From positions 8,184,001-8,248,000 of the forward strand of contig OZ038454.1 in assembly GCA_964036195.1 (NCBI GenBank): a stretch of DNA of 64,000 nt, read 5' to 3'. This DNA comes from Sphaerolaimus hirsutus (lineage: Eukaryota > Nematoda > Chromadorea > Monhysterida > Sphaerolaimidae). Position 1 is the first letter of the stretch, and each line of letters opens with the position of its first letter. The translations under genes and the position numbers were made by a program. This document shows, piece by piece, positions 31,653 through 45,500 of this stretch. The notes beneath the pieces are model-generated. The model ran no database searches. It was not told where the DNA came from and worked only from the letters and a program-made list of their open reading frames with translations.

Positions 31653-32375
31653 ATTCTTTTTAGACTTATTGACTGGGGAGTTATTCAAGGGATGTATTAT
31701 TTTTGCAATTTCAGTAAAATGCATGATGAATTTGTTTAGAAAGGGTTGCATTCGTTAAAAATCTGTAGGTCAACAAATTCAAGGAATGAAATCAAGACTA
31801 GTGAACATCAGCCACAAAAGAAAATGTTTTCACGGAATACGTGCAAAAAAGTTTCTATCTCACCAATCAAACGGGGGCGGGTTATTCGTGAGAGGGAATT
31901 ATTTTCGTCACTTTATCGAGGGAGTATTTATTCGAAGGGTCTGTTTGTTCGATTGTTTACGGTAGCGTGTTTAGCAGTAGCAGCCATATGCAGTATACTC
32001 GACGGACATGATACTCTGCCCTCACACTCATTTATGTCTCACGTTGGAAGCGTGCCAATGATGATAAAGCACGCGATTTTTGTATAAAAGACGAAAAACC
32101 ATTGTTGTGAATAAGTTAACGTATAGCGTTATAACAGCGACGACTTTTCAACTTTTTATGAAAATCGCATGCGCAAAAAAGTCGTTGGCATGCTTCCAGC
32201 AGGAACCACGGGTGCAGGGTGTAAAGTGACTGGAGTATAAACATAACAGTAACATTAGGTAGTCCATTTTCAATCGTTTTGCGATATCCCTGGGCACACA
32301 ATCACTTTTAATTGTTGTTTTTACACAGGCGCCAAATCTTAGCCTCCGTAACTGTCATGAATCGACTGCAGATAG

Positions 32376-32555
32376 CACTACCGGACTCTGTGAAGTGTCA
32401 AATGTCATGCAAAGTGTCAAAAGTCATGTAAATGTCCTGTAAAATAACGAACTTTCATTTACCATTTTACATGACATTTGACATTTTACAGAGCTTTTTA
32501 GATTGACGTTTGACACTTTGCATGGCATCTGCAATTTTACAGGGTCTGGGAGTGA
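32376..32555. mobile_element. B-family foldback, copy 2
   Basis: CACTACCGGACTCTGTGAAG to ACAGGGTCTGGGAGTG with AAATGTCATGCAAAGTGTC and complement inside. A truncated A-family end (CAGAGTTGATAATGCG) follows at 32568-32650. 32650-33183 has no supported exon. Confidence 0.7.
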
Positions 32556-33183
32556 TAACGGGCTGCAGAGTTGATAATGCGAATTTACGTTTACTCATAC
32601 TCTATTAACTTACGTAAATACTCATGGGCACAATACTTTAATTGTACCAGTATTGTACCCATCTGTCCACATGATTTATCATGAGCACTGGCACTTCAGG
32701 TTATTTCAGAAAAGTCAAGGATGCACTCAAAAAGCAAAAAAGCGACCATCTATTGCTGCATTCATACACAGCTTTGCATGTATTTCTGCCTTATTTAGAA
32801 TGCAGGCACTCTTGTACTACGCGAAATACGCTTCGCGTAATATGCGCAGCGCACACAACATGGCAAGCCGCCAGCCAATGTGCCAGTGACCGATTTCATT
32901 TACCGGGAGGTGCTCGCTTGTATTTGCGTAACATATTTGCAATCCTGCATAAAAGGTAGAGACAGTACGTCCAGCTTTCACAATGTTCTAGTACTATGTG
33001 TCCAAGACAATTTGGCCCAGAGTTCCTTTTTTCCCAAAAAGAAAAATCCCCGGAAAATTGCCCCAGTGCTTCAATGTTTCCGATCTTTTGTTTTCGTTTA
33101 TCCGTAACAGTTTTGACCCGTCTTAACATATTTGCATTTCATTGCATATCTCCTTTTCACATCAAAGCGGGCCGCAAGTTTTA

Positions 33184-33504
33184 ATGGATACCCGTCTATT
33201 AAACGATACGCGGGTAACAATCGTACCGGACCACGACGCGACTGCAGATTTGCCATTCGAAGACGGCGCTCATTACAGCGGCGATGAAGTGCGCCACTTT
33301 AAATTTTGCCACTTTTTTGCCACCCAAAAATCATGACTATTTTCTAGTCGCCGCCTGGTTCCTCGGTGGGCGCGCCACCGCGGCAGCGACATTTTGGCGC
33401 AGTGCCAAGTGGTCACAGAAGTCCGCCGACGGCGCTGCGACGAGTCAGATCAGCGAGTTTGGGCTCAGCCGGCAATGGGGATGATGGGTCAGATCGTACG
33501 GGAC
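33184..33504 (+). CDS. Transporter exons 1-2: cytoplasmic N-terminus
   Basis: Exon 1 (33184-33288) opens with ATG GAT and encodes an acidic start, MDTRLLNDTR. The donor is GAA|GTGCGC. Exon 2 (33348-33504) follows TTTTCTAG and encodes a Ser/Pro/Arg-rich, presumably disordered segment, donor C|GTAAGT. The reading frame is open upstream of the ATG, so a further 5' exon is possible. Confidence 0.65.
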
Positions 33505-36500
33505 GTAAGTTCATAATTAGAATGAGCGTTTGGCAATTTGCCAACATGGGATTTGGTTACAGTTCTGTGTTGTAAGTAGATCTGGGTCCTTGTCGTTAAC
33601 AACAGTTGGGTTACTACACAAAATTCACCCGTTTTCGAGACATTTCTGTGTTGCCGCACGTTTCAAACGACATATTTTATTCAGCTTTTGCCAATAACAC
33701 AGAGTAATAGAGCATCTTCTACCGTATTTTCTAGGAATTGATCCTCGCTATAGATTGAAAAACGTCGCAAACTTCTTGAAACAATTTTGATTTCTTGAAA
33801 AATTCTTCCCGGCAAGGCAGATAGCGTGATAGTGAACCCATTCTGCTGAACCTCTATAGTTTACAAATTTGTTGAATGGCAACCCCTTTGACGTTTATTT
33901 TCACCCCACGCACCCAAATGGTTCCCAACAGCTCAAACTACCTCAATCTACCCCCCTACACAGAGTCGACCCGCACAAGTGCTTCATTGGGTTTAATTTC
34001 ATCGACTTCAAGTTCCACAGTTTTTCCCGACGCGCCCGACGGCGGGTACGGGTGGGTAGTCGTGTTCGCGTCGTTTATGATACACTTTATAGCGGATGGC
34101 GTCAGCTTTAGCTTTGGCGTCATGTTTCCGATGATACAGAAGGAGTTTAACGTGCGTTGTGGTACTTTTGGGTTGAAAGGGTGTTTAGTGTTGTAATTTT
34201 TTGGTTGATTTGAACTTGACTGGATGACACGACGTGTTTGGCAACTTTAAAAAACGGGTTTTAGAGTAAACAATATGGCGGCATTTCTACACAGTTTTTT
34301 CCTACACAGAGACTCGTATTTCACTCGCGATTTAACTATCACATTTTATAATTTAATAAAAAATACCCAACACATTGATTATACCTTCCGCTATTTCAAT
34401 CTAAATATTTCCCAGCTCTTCATACACCCCCTAACACAACCCAAATTTCTTTACCCCCCCCCCCACAGGCAACAAAAGGGGAGGCTGGCTTCGTGGCGTC
34501 AATGTTTCTCGCGCTGCCGCTGCTAGCCGGCCCGGTCGCGTCCGCAGTAATAGATCGTTACGGCTGCAGACCCACTGTTGTTGTGGGAGGGTTTATTAGT
34601 GCCTCTGGTTAATTGGGGGGGGGGTATTTGTGTTTGAGGAGCTGGTTTGAGGCGTCCAGCGATAAGTCCAAATTGCTTTCTTTTTAAAGTTCATTTTTGA
34701 ATCCATTTTCTGTAAATGGTGCATATTCAATAAGTGTGCTGACCAAGGTTAGGGATGGCCAAGGTTTTTTTCCAAAGGTTTAATTTTTTTTAAACCCGAC
34801 CATCGAAACCGTTTCTTTAAAATTAACCTTGGCCAAAATTTTTAGTACTAAGCTCTAGGTATTTTGCAATATTTTCTGCCAATGTGTTAGCCTGCTCTTA
34901 TATCCTTATTTAAGCACTTTTCCACACCCAACATCACTTGAAGTCACAAATGTTCGACAAAAGGCGATATCTGTAATAAGTCGACATAAAACAGGTATTT
35001 TTGACAGAAATCACCATTTGTAATGCTATCCCATGGTTCTAAAGCCATTCTATGGCTTTATATAACATCACAAAATATTGTCACCTGTCTGATTTACCTG
35101 TATCTGTTGACTCATGGCCATATCTGGGAGCTTTTGAAAAAATGGTGTTATTTGAAGATAAAACCCTGTTTTAGAAAAAAACGGTTTTTTTAAAGAAAAC
35201 CCTGTCGTTCGGCCATCCCTAGTGCTAACTGATATATCTTGTCTAGATTATCATATGAGAAAAAACATATAAGAGTAACATGGCTTTCTCACAAAATGTA
35301 AATATTGATAACGCTGCAAAAAAATCACATTGACCCCTGTGATTAAAAAAACTGTCTGTGAAATCGAGTGTCATCCATCGCACTTATCGACTTTTGAAAT
35401 TGGTCATCTCATTTGTAAACTTTGGATCGCACACGGGACACAGCCAGAACTTTTTATAGCCGATTTTATGTGCATAAATGTGTACTCGATTGCCGGTGAA
35501 TTTGTGTGTATTTCCGCTATATCTTGGCTCATGTGCACTTTCCAAGAAGCCGATGCATGTTGTAACTCGCATTCACGGTTGGAACGATACAAATAGCTAT
35601 GCTCATTTTCGTTTGATCTCGACCTTTGTCTCTTTCTGGCAACGCGCCAACATTCAATTAGGGTTCAACAAACGGGATCCCGATCCCGAATCCCGAGAAA
35701 TTTCGGGATTTGGTGATCCCGATCCCGACACCCCAATCCCGATCGCGAAGTCTCAAAAATGAATGTTTGAGCCCTACTTTCAATCACTCATCTTGGCCCA
35801 TCTTCCCTCAGGCATCTTACTTTCGTATTTCGCGCCCAACATCTTGATGCTCTACTTCACGTTCGGCTTGGTGGCGGGCCTGGGCTTGAGTTTCACTTTC
35901 TCCGGCGCTATCGTAGCGGTGACTTATTATTTTGATAAGAAGCGCGCACTAGCTACCGGGTTAACAGTGTGCGGGACTGGTCTCGGCACTGCAGTTTTTG
36001 CACCGCTTATGGAGTATTTATTGAGTGAATATGGTTGGAAAGGCAGTTTGTTGATACTCAGTGGGATCATGTTTAATCAGGTCGGTTTGGGTGGTTTGGA
36101 AAAAAATTTTTTTGCAAGACAAGTTTTTTAAATAATTTTTCTTGCTTTTTGATTATGGCTTTCTGTTCAAAACAAACGCTAATATATGTTCGCTAGAAAA
36201 TGTAAATAAGTTTCAACAAAAATAGGACAACAAATACATATCCATTGACCATTTAAATTTAAGAACTAGTCAGCGTAATGTATACCTGCCCGTAAATATG
36301 GTCAATTTGGATGAATTTTACATAAGAACATTAATTTGAAACCATAGCTTTTTCAATTATTTCTGATATCTGAATCGCATCCCATTACCGCATCCAGGGT
36401 GGAAAATAGATTTTTTTACAATTTTTTTTGCAATTCATAAGATCCTTCATCTCTATCACAACATTATAAAATCCAAACACCTCAGGTAATATTCGGCCTA

Positions 36501-39500
36501 TTAATCCGCGACCTAGAATGGCCAGAGGACACTCTAGAATACAAACGAGAGCGTTTTTTGCGTCGTCTGGACGGCGAGCGCCAGAGTCACAATTCGCGAC
36601 TGCAGAGCAGACAGCCGAGTTTGCCCACTCTGGTGTGGGACGCGGCCAGACTCAGGCGCGCCGTTTCCATGGTTGAGATACCCACTTATTTGAGGTGTGT
36701 AATTTTGATATAGTTGTTTTTGGTTAGATTCAAGGCATGTTATGGTCATGCATTACGGTCGCGTAAGAAGCTTCAAACTACCGTGTGTTCTTCAATAAAT
36801 CGCCGGTGACTTATCTTTTGTGAGACAATTGAAGAGTTTCATTCCAAATGTGCACATATCCACATTTTTCAAAATCGCGTTTTAAAGTTTGGCAGTGGCC
36901 CGACAGCGCCATGTTTGGGCGACAAAGCTTGCCCCGCACTTTTCAGATACCTTGAACATTTGTCTACATTTTTCTATTCCACAAATTTTGTCGGCCGGCA
37001 AATATTTTGGGAGTTATGTCATATCTTGGAAAACATCCAAAATAGGGAGTAAATCCGAATATTTGCAATTCAAAGTGAAATAAATGCTAAACTATGCATC
37101 ACGGAGCAAATCTGCCATTAAAAAGCTCATGTCGAAAAGTACCTCGACCTAAATTTTCAGATCTATATATACACACATTTTTGATATATAGTGCAAAATA
37201 GATTTGGAAATTCACGTTAGGGATGGCACGTGTGTTTTTTTAACCATCTTCTTTAAAAAAAAGACGCATGGAAACCGTTTTTTTGAAGAACAGCAGCCAA
37301 AATTTTTAGTACTAAGCACTAGGTATTTTGCAATTTTTTTGCGCGCAAGCGCGCAATTTCACATACACATTACCATTGGTGGTTGTTTTCATTGGTTTTG
37401 AGGCATTTTTAGTGTAAAAGCTTGCATTTGTTCATGCTATTGTGTAATAATAAGCCGTGATATGTTAGTGTAGTACATAATATCCAGTCAATGTGCTCCC
37501 ACATACTTCTACATTGTGAAAAATAACTGTCAATGTATTAGCCTTTTCTTATAACCTTATTAAGCAGGGGTCTCCAAGATTTTGGCCCTCGCGGGGGCTG
37601 GATAGTTAGCAAATCGCTCGGTTTAAAATGGCTAAAAACAGGCATATAACCATGCATATAGCCGGAGAGCACGATTTTGAAGGTGAAAAACTATAAAAAG
37701 GTGCGAAAATTGGTGATTTTTAGCGAAAATTGGGGCAAAATTTCTCAAAAACCACTCCAGATAGATAGATAGCTGAGCGATTTGGGGGGGGGTCTTTGGG
37801 GGTAGTAGCCAAAAATTTTGCCTCCGGATAGATAGATAGCTGAGCAGCCTCGGGGATAGATAGATAGATAGCTGGCGGATTTTGGGGGGGGGCCCAGCAC
37901 CCCCCTAGGAGACCCCTGTTATTAAGCACTATTCCATGCAAAACTTGACTTGAAGTCACGAACATTCGACAAATGGAGATAAGCGTAACAAGTCAACAAA
38001 AATGGGTATTTTTGACAGAAATTACCACTTATAATGCTATCCCATGGCTCCACAGCTATTCTATGGCTATATTTAACATCACAGAATACTGATATACCTG
38101 TATACGTTGACCCATAACTAGGGTGTCAAAAAAATTTTTTTATAGAAAACGGAAAGGTAAATTTTTTTCACTTTAGGGAAAACTGAAAACGGAAAAGTAA
38201 AAAAAAAATTTCTGCCGGAAAACGGAAAGGTAAAAAAATTTCACTCAGCGGAAAACGGAAAACGGAAAGGTAAAAAAAATTTTCGGCTGGAAAACGGAAA
38301 AATGAAATGCTGGAAAACGGACAGCAAAATTTTCACGGAAACAGAAAAAAATAAAGTGAAATTAGCACGGTAATAGACAAATTTGCAGAAGGAAAACCTG
38401 CATGCAGGTTTGCCTGTTTGGCTTTGATTGTGGTAGCTGTACGTTCTGCAACTATGGATCATGCCTGTAACTTCACTTGTAGTTCAAGCTTAACTGAACC
38501 AACAAAAAATCACCAAAAAGTAGCCATAGTGGCCATAGGAAAGGAAACACTACAACAATTTCACAGTCTAGAAGCAGTGGGAATCACTGATGACCCCTAT
38601 GCAATTGATGACAACATTGCAGAGGAGATGATAATAAATAGCATAAAATTCAACAACAACAACAAACGATACTATTTTGACTGGTCGTATAAAGAGAGTA
38701 TCAGTGACCTGCCCACGGGAAAAGCAGAAGCCTTGGTGCAGTTTAAATCACTGATAAGAAGATTCAACAAAGATCCAAACTTATTTGAACAATACCGGAA
38801 AGTTTTGGACGACCAACTAGAAAAGGGAATAATTGAGATCTGTGACGACAAAACAGACAACAAGGGGATTCATTACCTGCCACACCAGCCAGTAATCACG
38901 CCGGGCAAATCGACATCATGCAGAATCGTGTACAATGGGTTGGCAGGTAAGCCCAGTTTCAACGAGTGCCTTTTTAGAGGACCAATTACAACACCATTAG
39001 CACTGGGCCTACTCCTGAGGTTCAGGGCAGGCAATCTAGCATTAATTGCCGATATTGAAAAGGCATTTTTGCAAATAGGATTGCATGACCAAGCTAGAGA
39101 CTACACACAATTTTTTTGGCTGAAAGATGCCTCAAAACCAGTAACTGAAAATAACTTAATGGTACTTCATTTTAAACACATACTGTTTGGACTTGTCTGC
39201 AGCCCAGCAATTTTGGGAGCAGTCATAAAATACCATTTAAATGTGACAATAAACAACATGAATGAATATGAAGAAAATGAAGGGGAATGAAATCAGTTGG
39301 CGATGATAATAAACAACATTTACATCGATAACTTCATCATGAGTGTCACAAATGAAGTTGAAGCTTTAGAACTATATTACAAAGTCTAAGCTTTATTTTA
39401 CCAATGTTCTATGAACATGATGGAATGGCTGTCAAACTCCAGATCAGTCATGAATGAAATAGCAGAAAACGACAGGAGTCCAAAGGTGAATAAAATTGTC

Positions 39501-42500
39501 GCAGTAATGGGCATGAAATAAAATCACCGAATGGACATGCTGGCAATATCAACACCAAAACTGCAAATTGACAGCATCACAACACCAACCAGATGAAACT
39601 TGAATAAATTATTGGTGTCAGCATATGACCCAATTGGGTTCACAGCACCTGTTTCACTGACCCTGAAATCCCAGTTGTCAATGCTGCTCCAAGAGACAAA
39701 AACAACACAATGGGATGAGCCAATTGAAGATAAATACAGATTGGAAAAACAATGGAAAAATGCCAGAAAACTGAAAATCGAGCCAGAAAATGGAAAAATG
39801 GCCTGGTAAAACGGAAACGGAAAGGTAAAAATTTTTCAGCCGGAAAACGGAAAAATGGGCTGGAAAAACGGAAACGGAAAGGTAAAAAATTTTCAGCTGC
39901 CGGAAAACGGAAAGGTAAAAAATTTTCGGCTGCCGGAAAACGGAAAGGTAAAATTTTTTTGGTTGCCGGAAAACGGAAAGGTAAAAAATTTTCCTGCGGA
40001 AACGGAAAACGGAAACGGAAATTTGACACCCTACCCATAACCATATCTGGGAGCTTTTTAAAAAAGACCATCTTTTTAAAAAAACGTATTTTTAATTGAA
40101 AAAAAGTTTTTTTTAAAGATAGGGTCGTTAAAAAAGACAGTTTTGTGCCATCCTTAATTCAGGTAAGCACTTTTGGAAATGAAACTTTTGTTTGTAGGGG
40201 AAATCCGGCCGGCTCTTCGCGAGCGATCCGGAGCACTTTTGGAAATGAAACTATTTTTTGGTATGTGCACTTATGAAATGAAACTCCTGTGGTGCGAGAT
40301 TGATATGTGCACGTTCGAAATGAAAGTTCTGTTTTTCATAGGGGATCTGAGATGGATATGTGCACTTTCGATGTGAAAATTGTGATTTTTCTGAAAAACG
40401 GTAACGCTGTATCTCGGGAACGAAATGGACTATAACCCTATTTTTTTTGCTAAAATGTGAAAAACTATACGTGGGAGTCAAATCCACGCTTAACTAGATT
40501 TTTCTGGATTTGGCAGCGCTCTTCAATTGTCAATTTAACTTAACTTCAATTTAACTCTTCAATTGTCGCTGGAGCTATTCGACAACGGGTAATTTTTATG
40601 CCGCTCACGCCGCTGAAGTCACGCGTGGTTCAAACGAGACCCGATCCCGAATTTCGTTAATTTTCGGGATTCAATTATCCCGATACTAAGGCCGCAATCC
40701 CGAACCCAAAAATAAAAAACAACAACAACTTCGACGCTTGAGCTTCCGACGCAACAAGTCGATTCCGTTTGAGCCCTGTTTCCACGTCCGAGGGAGGGGG
40801 ACTTATTCAAGCATCCTAAACCAGGAACGTATCCAGGATTTTTGAGCGGGGGGGGGGGCTGTTTGTTTACGGAGCTCGGCGATTGGGGGGAAGCTCAGCC
40901 CCCCCCCCTAAATTTTTTGCCTACAGAGTGACGGAATGGCGCTGGCGGCATTCGTAGGCGCCACGCCATGGCGCCGTTGGCGTTGGTGCCAAAGCCAGGG
41001 ACCGCTGTATATGTATCTAAATATACGTACATTCACAGCGACAGGGACAAAATTGAATGCTTGCTCAGAAAATTGCGTTTATGGTATCAGGGGTCTCGAA
41101 TGGGGGGGGGGTTGGGGGGGGTTACCCCCCCCCCCAAACCGCCCAGCTATCTATCTATCCCGGAGGCCGCTCAGCTATCTATCTATCCCGGAGGCAAAAT
41201 TTTGGGCTACTACCCCCTAAACCCCCCCCCCCCAAATCGCTCAGCTATCTACCTATCTGGAGCGATTTTTCAGAAACTATACCCCAATTTTCGCTCAAAA
41301 TCGCTATTTTTCATACCTATATATAGATTTTCACCTCCAAAATCACTGGTTCATGCGTCTAACTGCCTATTTTCAGCTATTTTAAGTACTATATGCTCTT
41401 GTATACCCATTTTGAGCTATTTTACACCTACTTTTAGCGATTTTTCTCCCTTTTCTTCCTTCTATGCCCCGAAAAAGCCTATATATCAAACCACCACAAC
41501 CCCCCCCCCCCAAACCCCCCCCAACCCCCCCCCAGAAAATTTTTCAGCTATCTATCCCTCCGGAGGAGCGATTTGCTATCTATCCAACCACTCGGAGGGT
41601 CAAAATTGGTAGATACCCCTGTATGGTATTGATCTGTAGATGTGCATAGGGGAGAATTGCGCGCTTGCGCGCAAAATTTTCAGACATACATTACAAAAGG
41701 TACACCAAAAGTTGCATTTTCCGGGGGTTTTCAGGTCTCACCCCGGGAAGGGGGAGGGGCTGCAGCCCCCCCCCCCCGCCCCCCCCTGGGTACAGCCCTG
41801 TCCTAAACCAATCCGCCTCCCTACGCAGAGAGTACTCCACAGTAGAAGGCGCGGTCGCGTCGGGCGGCTCGGTGCTCTCGGTGCACCTGAAGCAGCAGGC
41901 GGCGCACCAGGCCATGCACAACGTGCACGCGGCGGCGCGCAGTCGCAGCGTGGCCGCTAATCTGTTGGCACACGGCCAAAACGTGCCCAGAGTCGCCTTT
42001 TTGACCGATATGACCTTCGCCGAGCTGCAGGAAAATGTCGGTAGAGATTATTGCGTTGTTTGTGGTTTGTTTGGAGGCGGCAGTGTTGCCGATTTGATTT
42101 TTTTAGATGGGCGTTTTTAGATAGTTTTTTTATTTTTGTGTGCAATATCGAATTTGCGAAATCCTATGCAAAATCTGCAGTTTTTCGCCATTTTTCCATC
42201 CGGTGATATTCATATGTAGCTTTTATGATTTTGCAAAGGTTATATTGCACATGCAAATATGCGCCCATACGGGCGCACTTACCCTCCGCTGACTACATCA
42301 GCTTCCGTGTCTGTTACTTTTATTGTATGTAATATTATTATTTGTGGCTTTCCAGACGGTCTGCCACTATGCACTACTCATCCTTTGCATTTCCATTTCC
42401 ATTCACTATCGTGCGCAAACAAGCTTTGTTTGCACTTTCGAAAACTTTTCGAACAAACTGTTTCCTTGCATAGTCACATTTATTTGTCCTTTTTCACGCT

Positions 42501-45500
42501 CGCACACGAATTTTTATGTATATTTTATGTGTGTAGTTAAGGACAAATAGAGAATAGAGGTGGTGGGCGGAAGTTTATATTTGGAAGGGGCGGTCTGTTT
42601 GTTCGTTTTTTTTGTCTGGTGTCGGTGTGCGTTCACAAGAACTGCTTGCCATGTGAAGTCTGATGGCGGGGGCAATCTTTCCCAGTGCAGCATACCTATT
42701 GAAGTTGAGTTCGGGTGACAACTATTCCATTATTCAATGCGCCCACACAGACACTAGTTGACGGAAAATTCGTGTCAACTAAATTTTGGTAAATCATATG
42801 ATTTCAACTTTCCTATGTGATAAAGCGTAGTTAAGTTTATATCATTACATTTAATTTTCATTGTTTCTGTTAAGTTTGATGCTTTCAATTTTTTTTGTGT
42901 TATTTAGCTGACATTCAATTTGACACGACTCCGCGATGTCAACTAGTGTGTGTGGGCCCAATGCAGATAATCAATGTGAAAACTCGCTCAACACGAACAT
43001 TCGGTGCCAAACGTAGTCAGAAAACTGGACTTTCACACTGTCCGCCGCTAAATTCCAAAGTGATTTAGGCGCGCCGCCGGCGACAGCGCAATCGGGTGTC
43101 GGGCACGTCGCACCACTTTTCCTTCGAGCAGCTGCGCGCCCAGCAGAAGTCGCCCGACGGCGCCACGCCCGACCCGCTAGAATTGCACATCGTGTGTAAA
43201 GATTCTGCCCTTTTGCACTGCGTGTGGCTTTGCAGCCGCGCACACTGGTACATCATCGAAGTTTGGAAAACTCATAAATCTGGTTTGAGGACATTTCTGT
43301 TTACCGCAATGAACGAATTTTGATCGCCGTCGCTAGTAGTTCACAGACTCCTCATTGTGGTCAACTCAAATGTGCTCAAAACATATACCTATATGAATTT
43401 TCCAAATTTCGGTGGTGTGCGCAGCCAATGTGCCCGGATTTAGAAACGGTGTTTCGGTTGCTTGTTCCTACACTTTCGGTTTGCTTGCATAGTTTGGATC
43501 AAAATTTTGTCCGTCTCTGTTCACGGTCACCGCTCAGCTATCAATTCACCCAGAGGCGAATTTTTTGGTTACTGTCCCCTGAATTCCCCCTAGAAATCGC
43601 AAATTTTGACCCCCCAAAAAGCGATTTGCCATCTATCGAACATCAATAATGGTCAAAATACTGGTGACCTCTTGTATTCGCTGATCTAGACATGTCCGTC
43701 CGATATTTTTTTTTTCTGTGAGTAGTGTCTATCAATATTTCGTTTTCTGTTCTAAAATAAAAAAATAGACATTGCTGTTTACTACAATAAGTATTTATGT
43801 GGCGTGGTTTGGTTGACCATCTGTATTCCACAAAGTAATCCCTTAAAAAAATTTCCTGAAAAATAATGGTTCTTTTTTATCAACAACCACAGCAAAAAAA
43901 CTCACCACTCTAATTTTCAACTTGCAGCCGGCTGCAGTGGATCGAATTCACGTTGGCATAGGCGGCACCGGGTCTTTATCAGACAGCGGTTCATGTACGC
44001 AACAATTATCACCGCCGCTGTCGCCTACGTTGTTGCGACGGGCTTCGGTTGACCTGGGATGGGATTTAATTAGCCCGACGTGTTTTATTTGTCGGGCAGC
44101 CCGATTCGTTGTGTTCGATGAAGAGTTGTTAACATAGTTGTATTTTCGGAAAGCGTAAGGTAAGCGTAAATACACTTCCAAATTTTGAGTATTTATACTA
44201 AGGCGAAAGGCAATTATTTTCGAAACTTAACTCGCTGTTGAATATTGAAAAAACACTATGTTTTCACTATAGATGGATAAATTAATTATTTCCATGTAAT
44301 GTGCCTGCACACACTAGTTTTCACACGAAAATTTGAAAACTCATAAATCCGCTTAGAACGCATTTGAGTTTTCTACAATGAGGTGGCCGTCAACTACAAT
44401 TGACGGAGATTAGAAATGACTCATTGTGGAAAACTCAAACACGTTCAAAGCTCATTGATGAGTTTTAGAAATTTCGTGGGAAAACTAGTGTGCGCAGGGC
44501 CATTATTTCACTTTTTATCATCAATGAGGTGGCGTAAAGAAACAATAACAATAACACGCATCCGTTGTAAGTTGTATGCAGTCAGTGCACTACAAACCCA
44601 ATAAACCGGGCCGCCCGAACTAAAAACCCGTGGGCCAATTAAACCTCTCCCCTGGCCGAAGTGGCCGAACTTGTCGACGCGGCCGTGTACGCCATCGACA
44701 AGTGCGTCGCCCCAGAAACTGCCGTCGGCGACGCCCCGGCCGCGCTGCACGACGGCTGCAGCCCCGGCTGCACGGATGCTAGCGCTAGTAGAAATGGGGC
44801 TTGTGCTAGGCACTCGGAAAGCCCGCTCATTGTGCACCATCCTAGTGTTGAGGAGGTGGTTAGAGGTTTGTGGGGGTTGGGAGGTTTTGGAGGGTGTTTT
44901 TTGTGATACCGGAGTATTCCGGGTTTTCGAGGCGGGGTAACTGCGGGAAGATAGTTTTGTCAGCCGTGCGATTTTATAATCGATATAATCATCGTGATCG
45001 AAGTCCAAACGATTCCGAAATTGACAGTTTCAGAACTTTATCTCTGTGCTCTTGGGAAATAGAATACAGCACCGCAAAACCCTGCAAACAACGTACACTT
45101 TAAACATTTTGCGTTTGAGTACATAAACTCCCGAAATATGCTCACTAAATTTTCTGCCTAGCCGGGTTGTTTTCGGTCGGGTTTCAACCCAGGATACATC
45201 TCGGTTCGGGTTTCAATCCCGGGTTCGTTCCGGGTCGGGTTTCAATCCCTAATTCATTCACACACACGCAGGTGACCGGCGCTCCCGCTCCAAGGAGCAT
45301 TCCGCATCCGACAGCGCACACCAGCACGTTGTCGAGCAGGACCCGCAGCCGCAGCGACAACATTCGAGATCGTTTCAGCGCGTGCGCCGCTCTTCGCAGG
45401 CCCCAGATGGGATGCAGGTGTTTTTTAAGTTGTCGGTTTTTTTGGTAGTAAAGGGGTCACATTCAAACTTTTGGCACACGGGATTGGGTACGAAAATTAT

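Larger units (their letters stand above)
37218..40156 (-). mobile_element. hAT-like family D copy hosting C and E
   Basis: TAGGGATGG to CCATCCTTA with ATTCACGT/ATTCAGGT duplication (7 of 8, 37210-37217 and 40157-40164). Element C (37565-37918) and element E (38119-40033) are inserted in its core. In transporter intron 6. Confidence 0.85.

Noticed and set aside
31746..32087. 113-codon ORF
   Set aside because: Mixed hydrophobic end looks like a membrane segment but no homology, Kozak context or neighbouring exon supports it.
33869..34111. ATG at 33876 as the transporter start
   Set aside because: Preceded by an in-frame stop. The acceptor at 33963 fits exon 2 in phase, so 33876-33963 is more likely intron.
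41057..41649. Long ORFs such as 40968-41612
   Set aside because: They run through transposons G and C; the same peptides recur wherever family C occurs.
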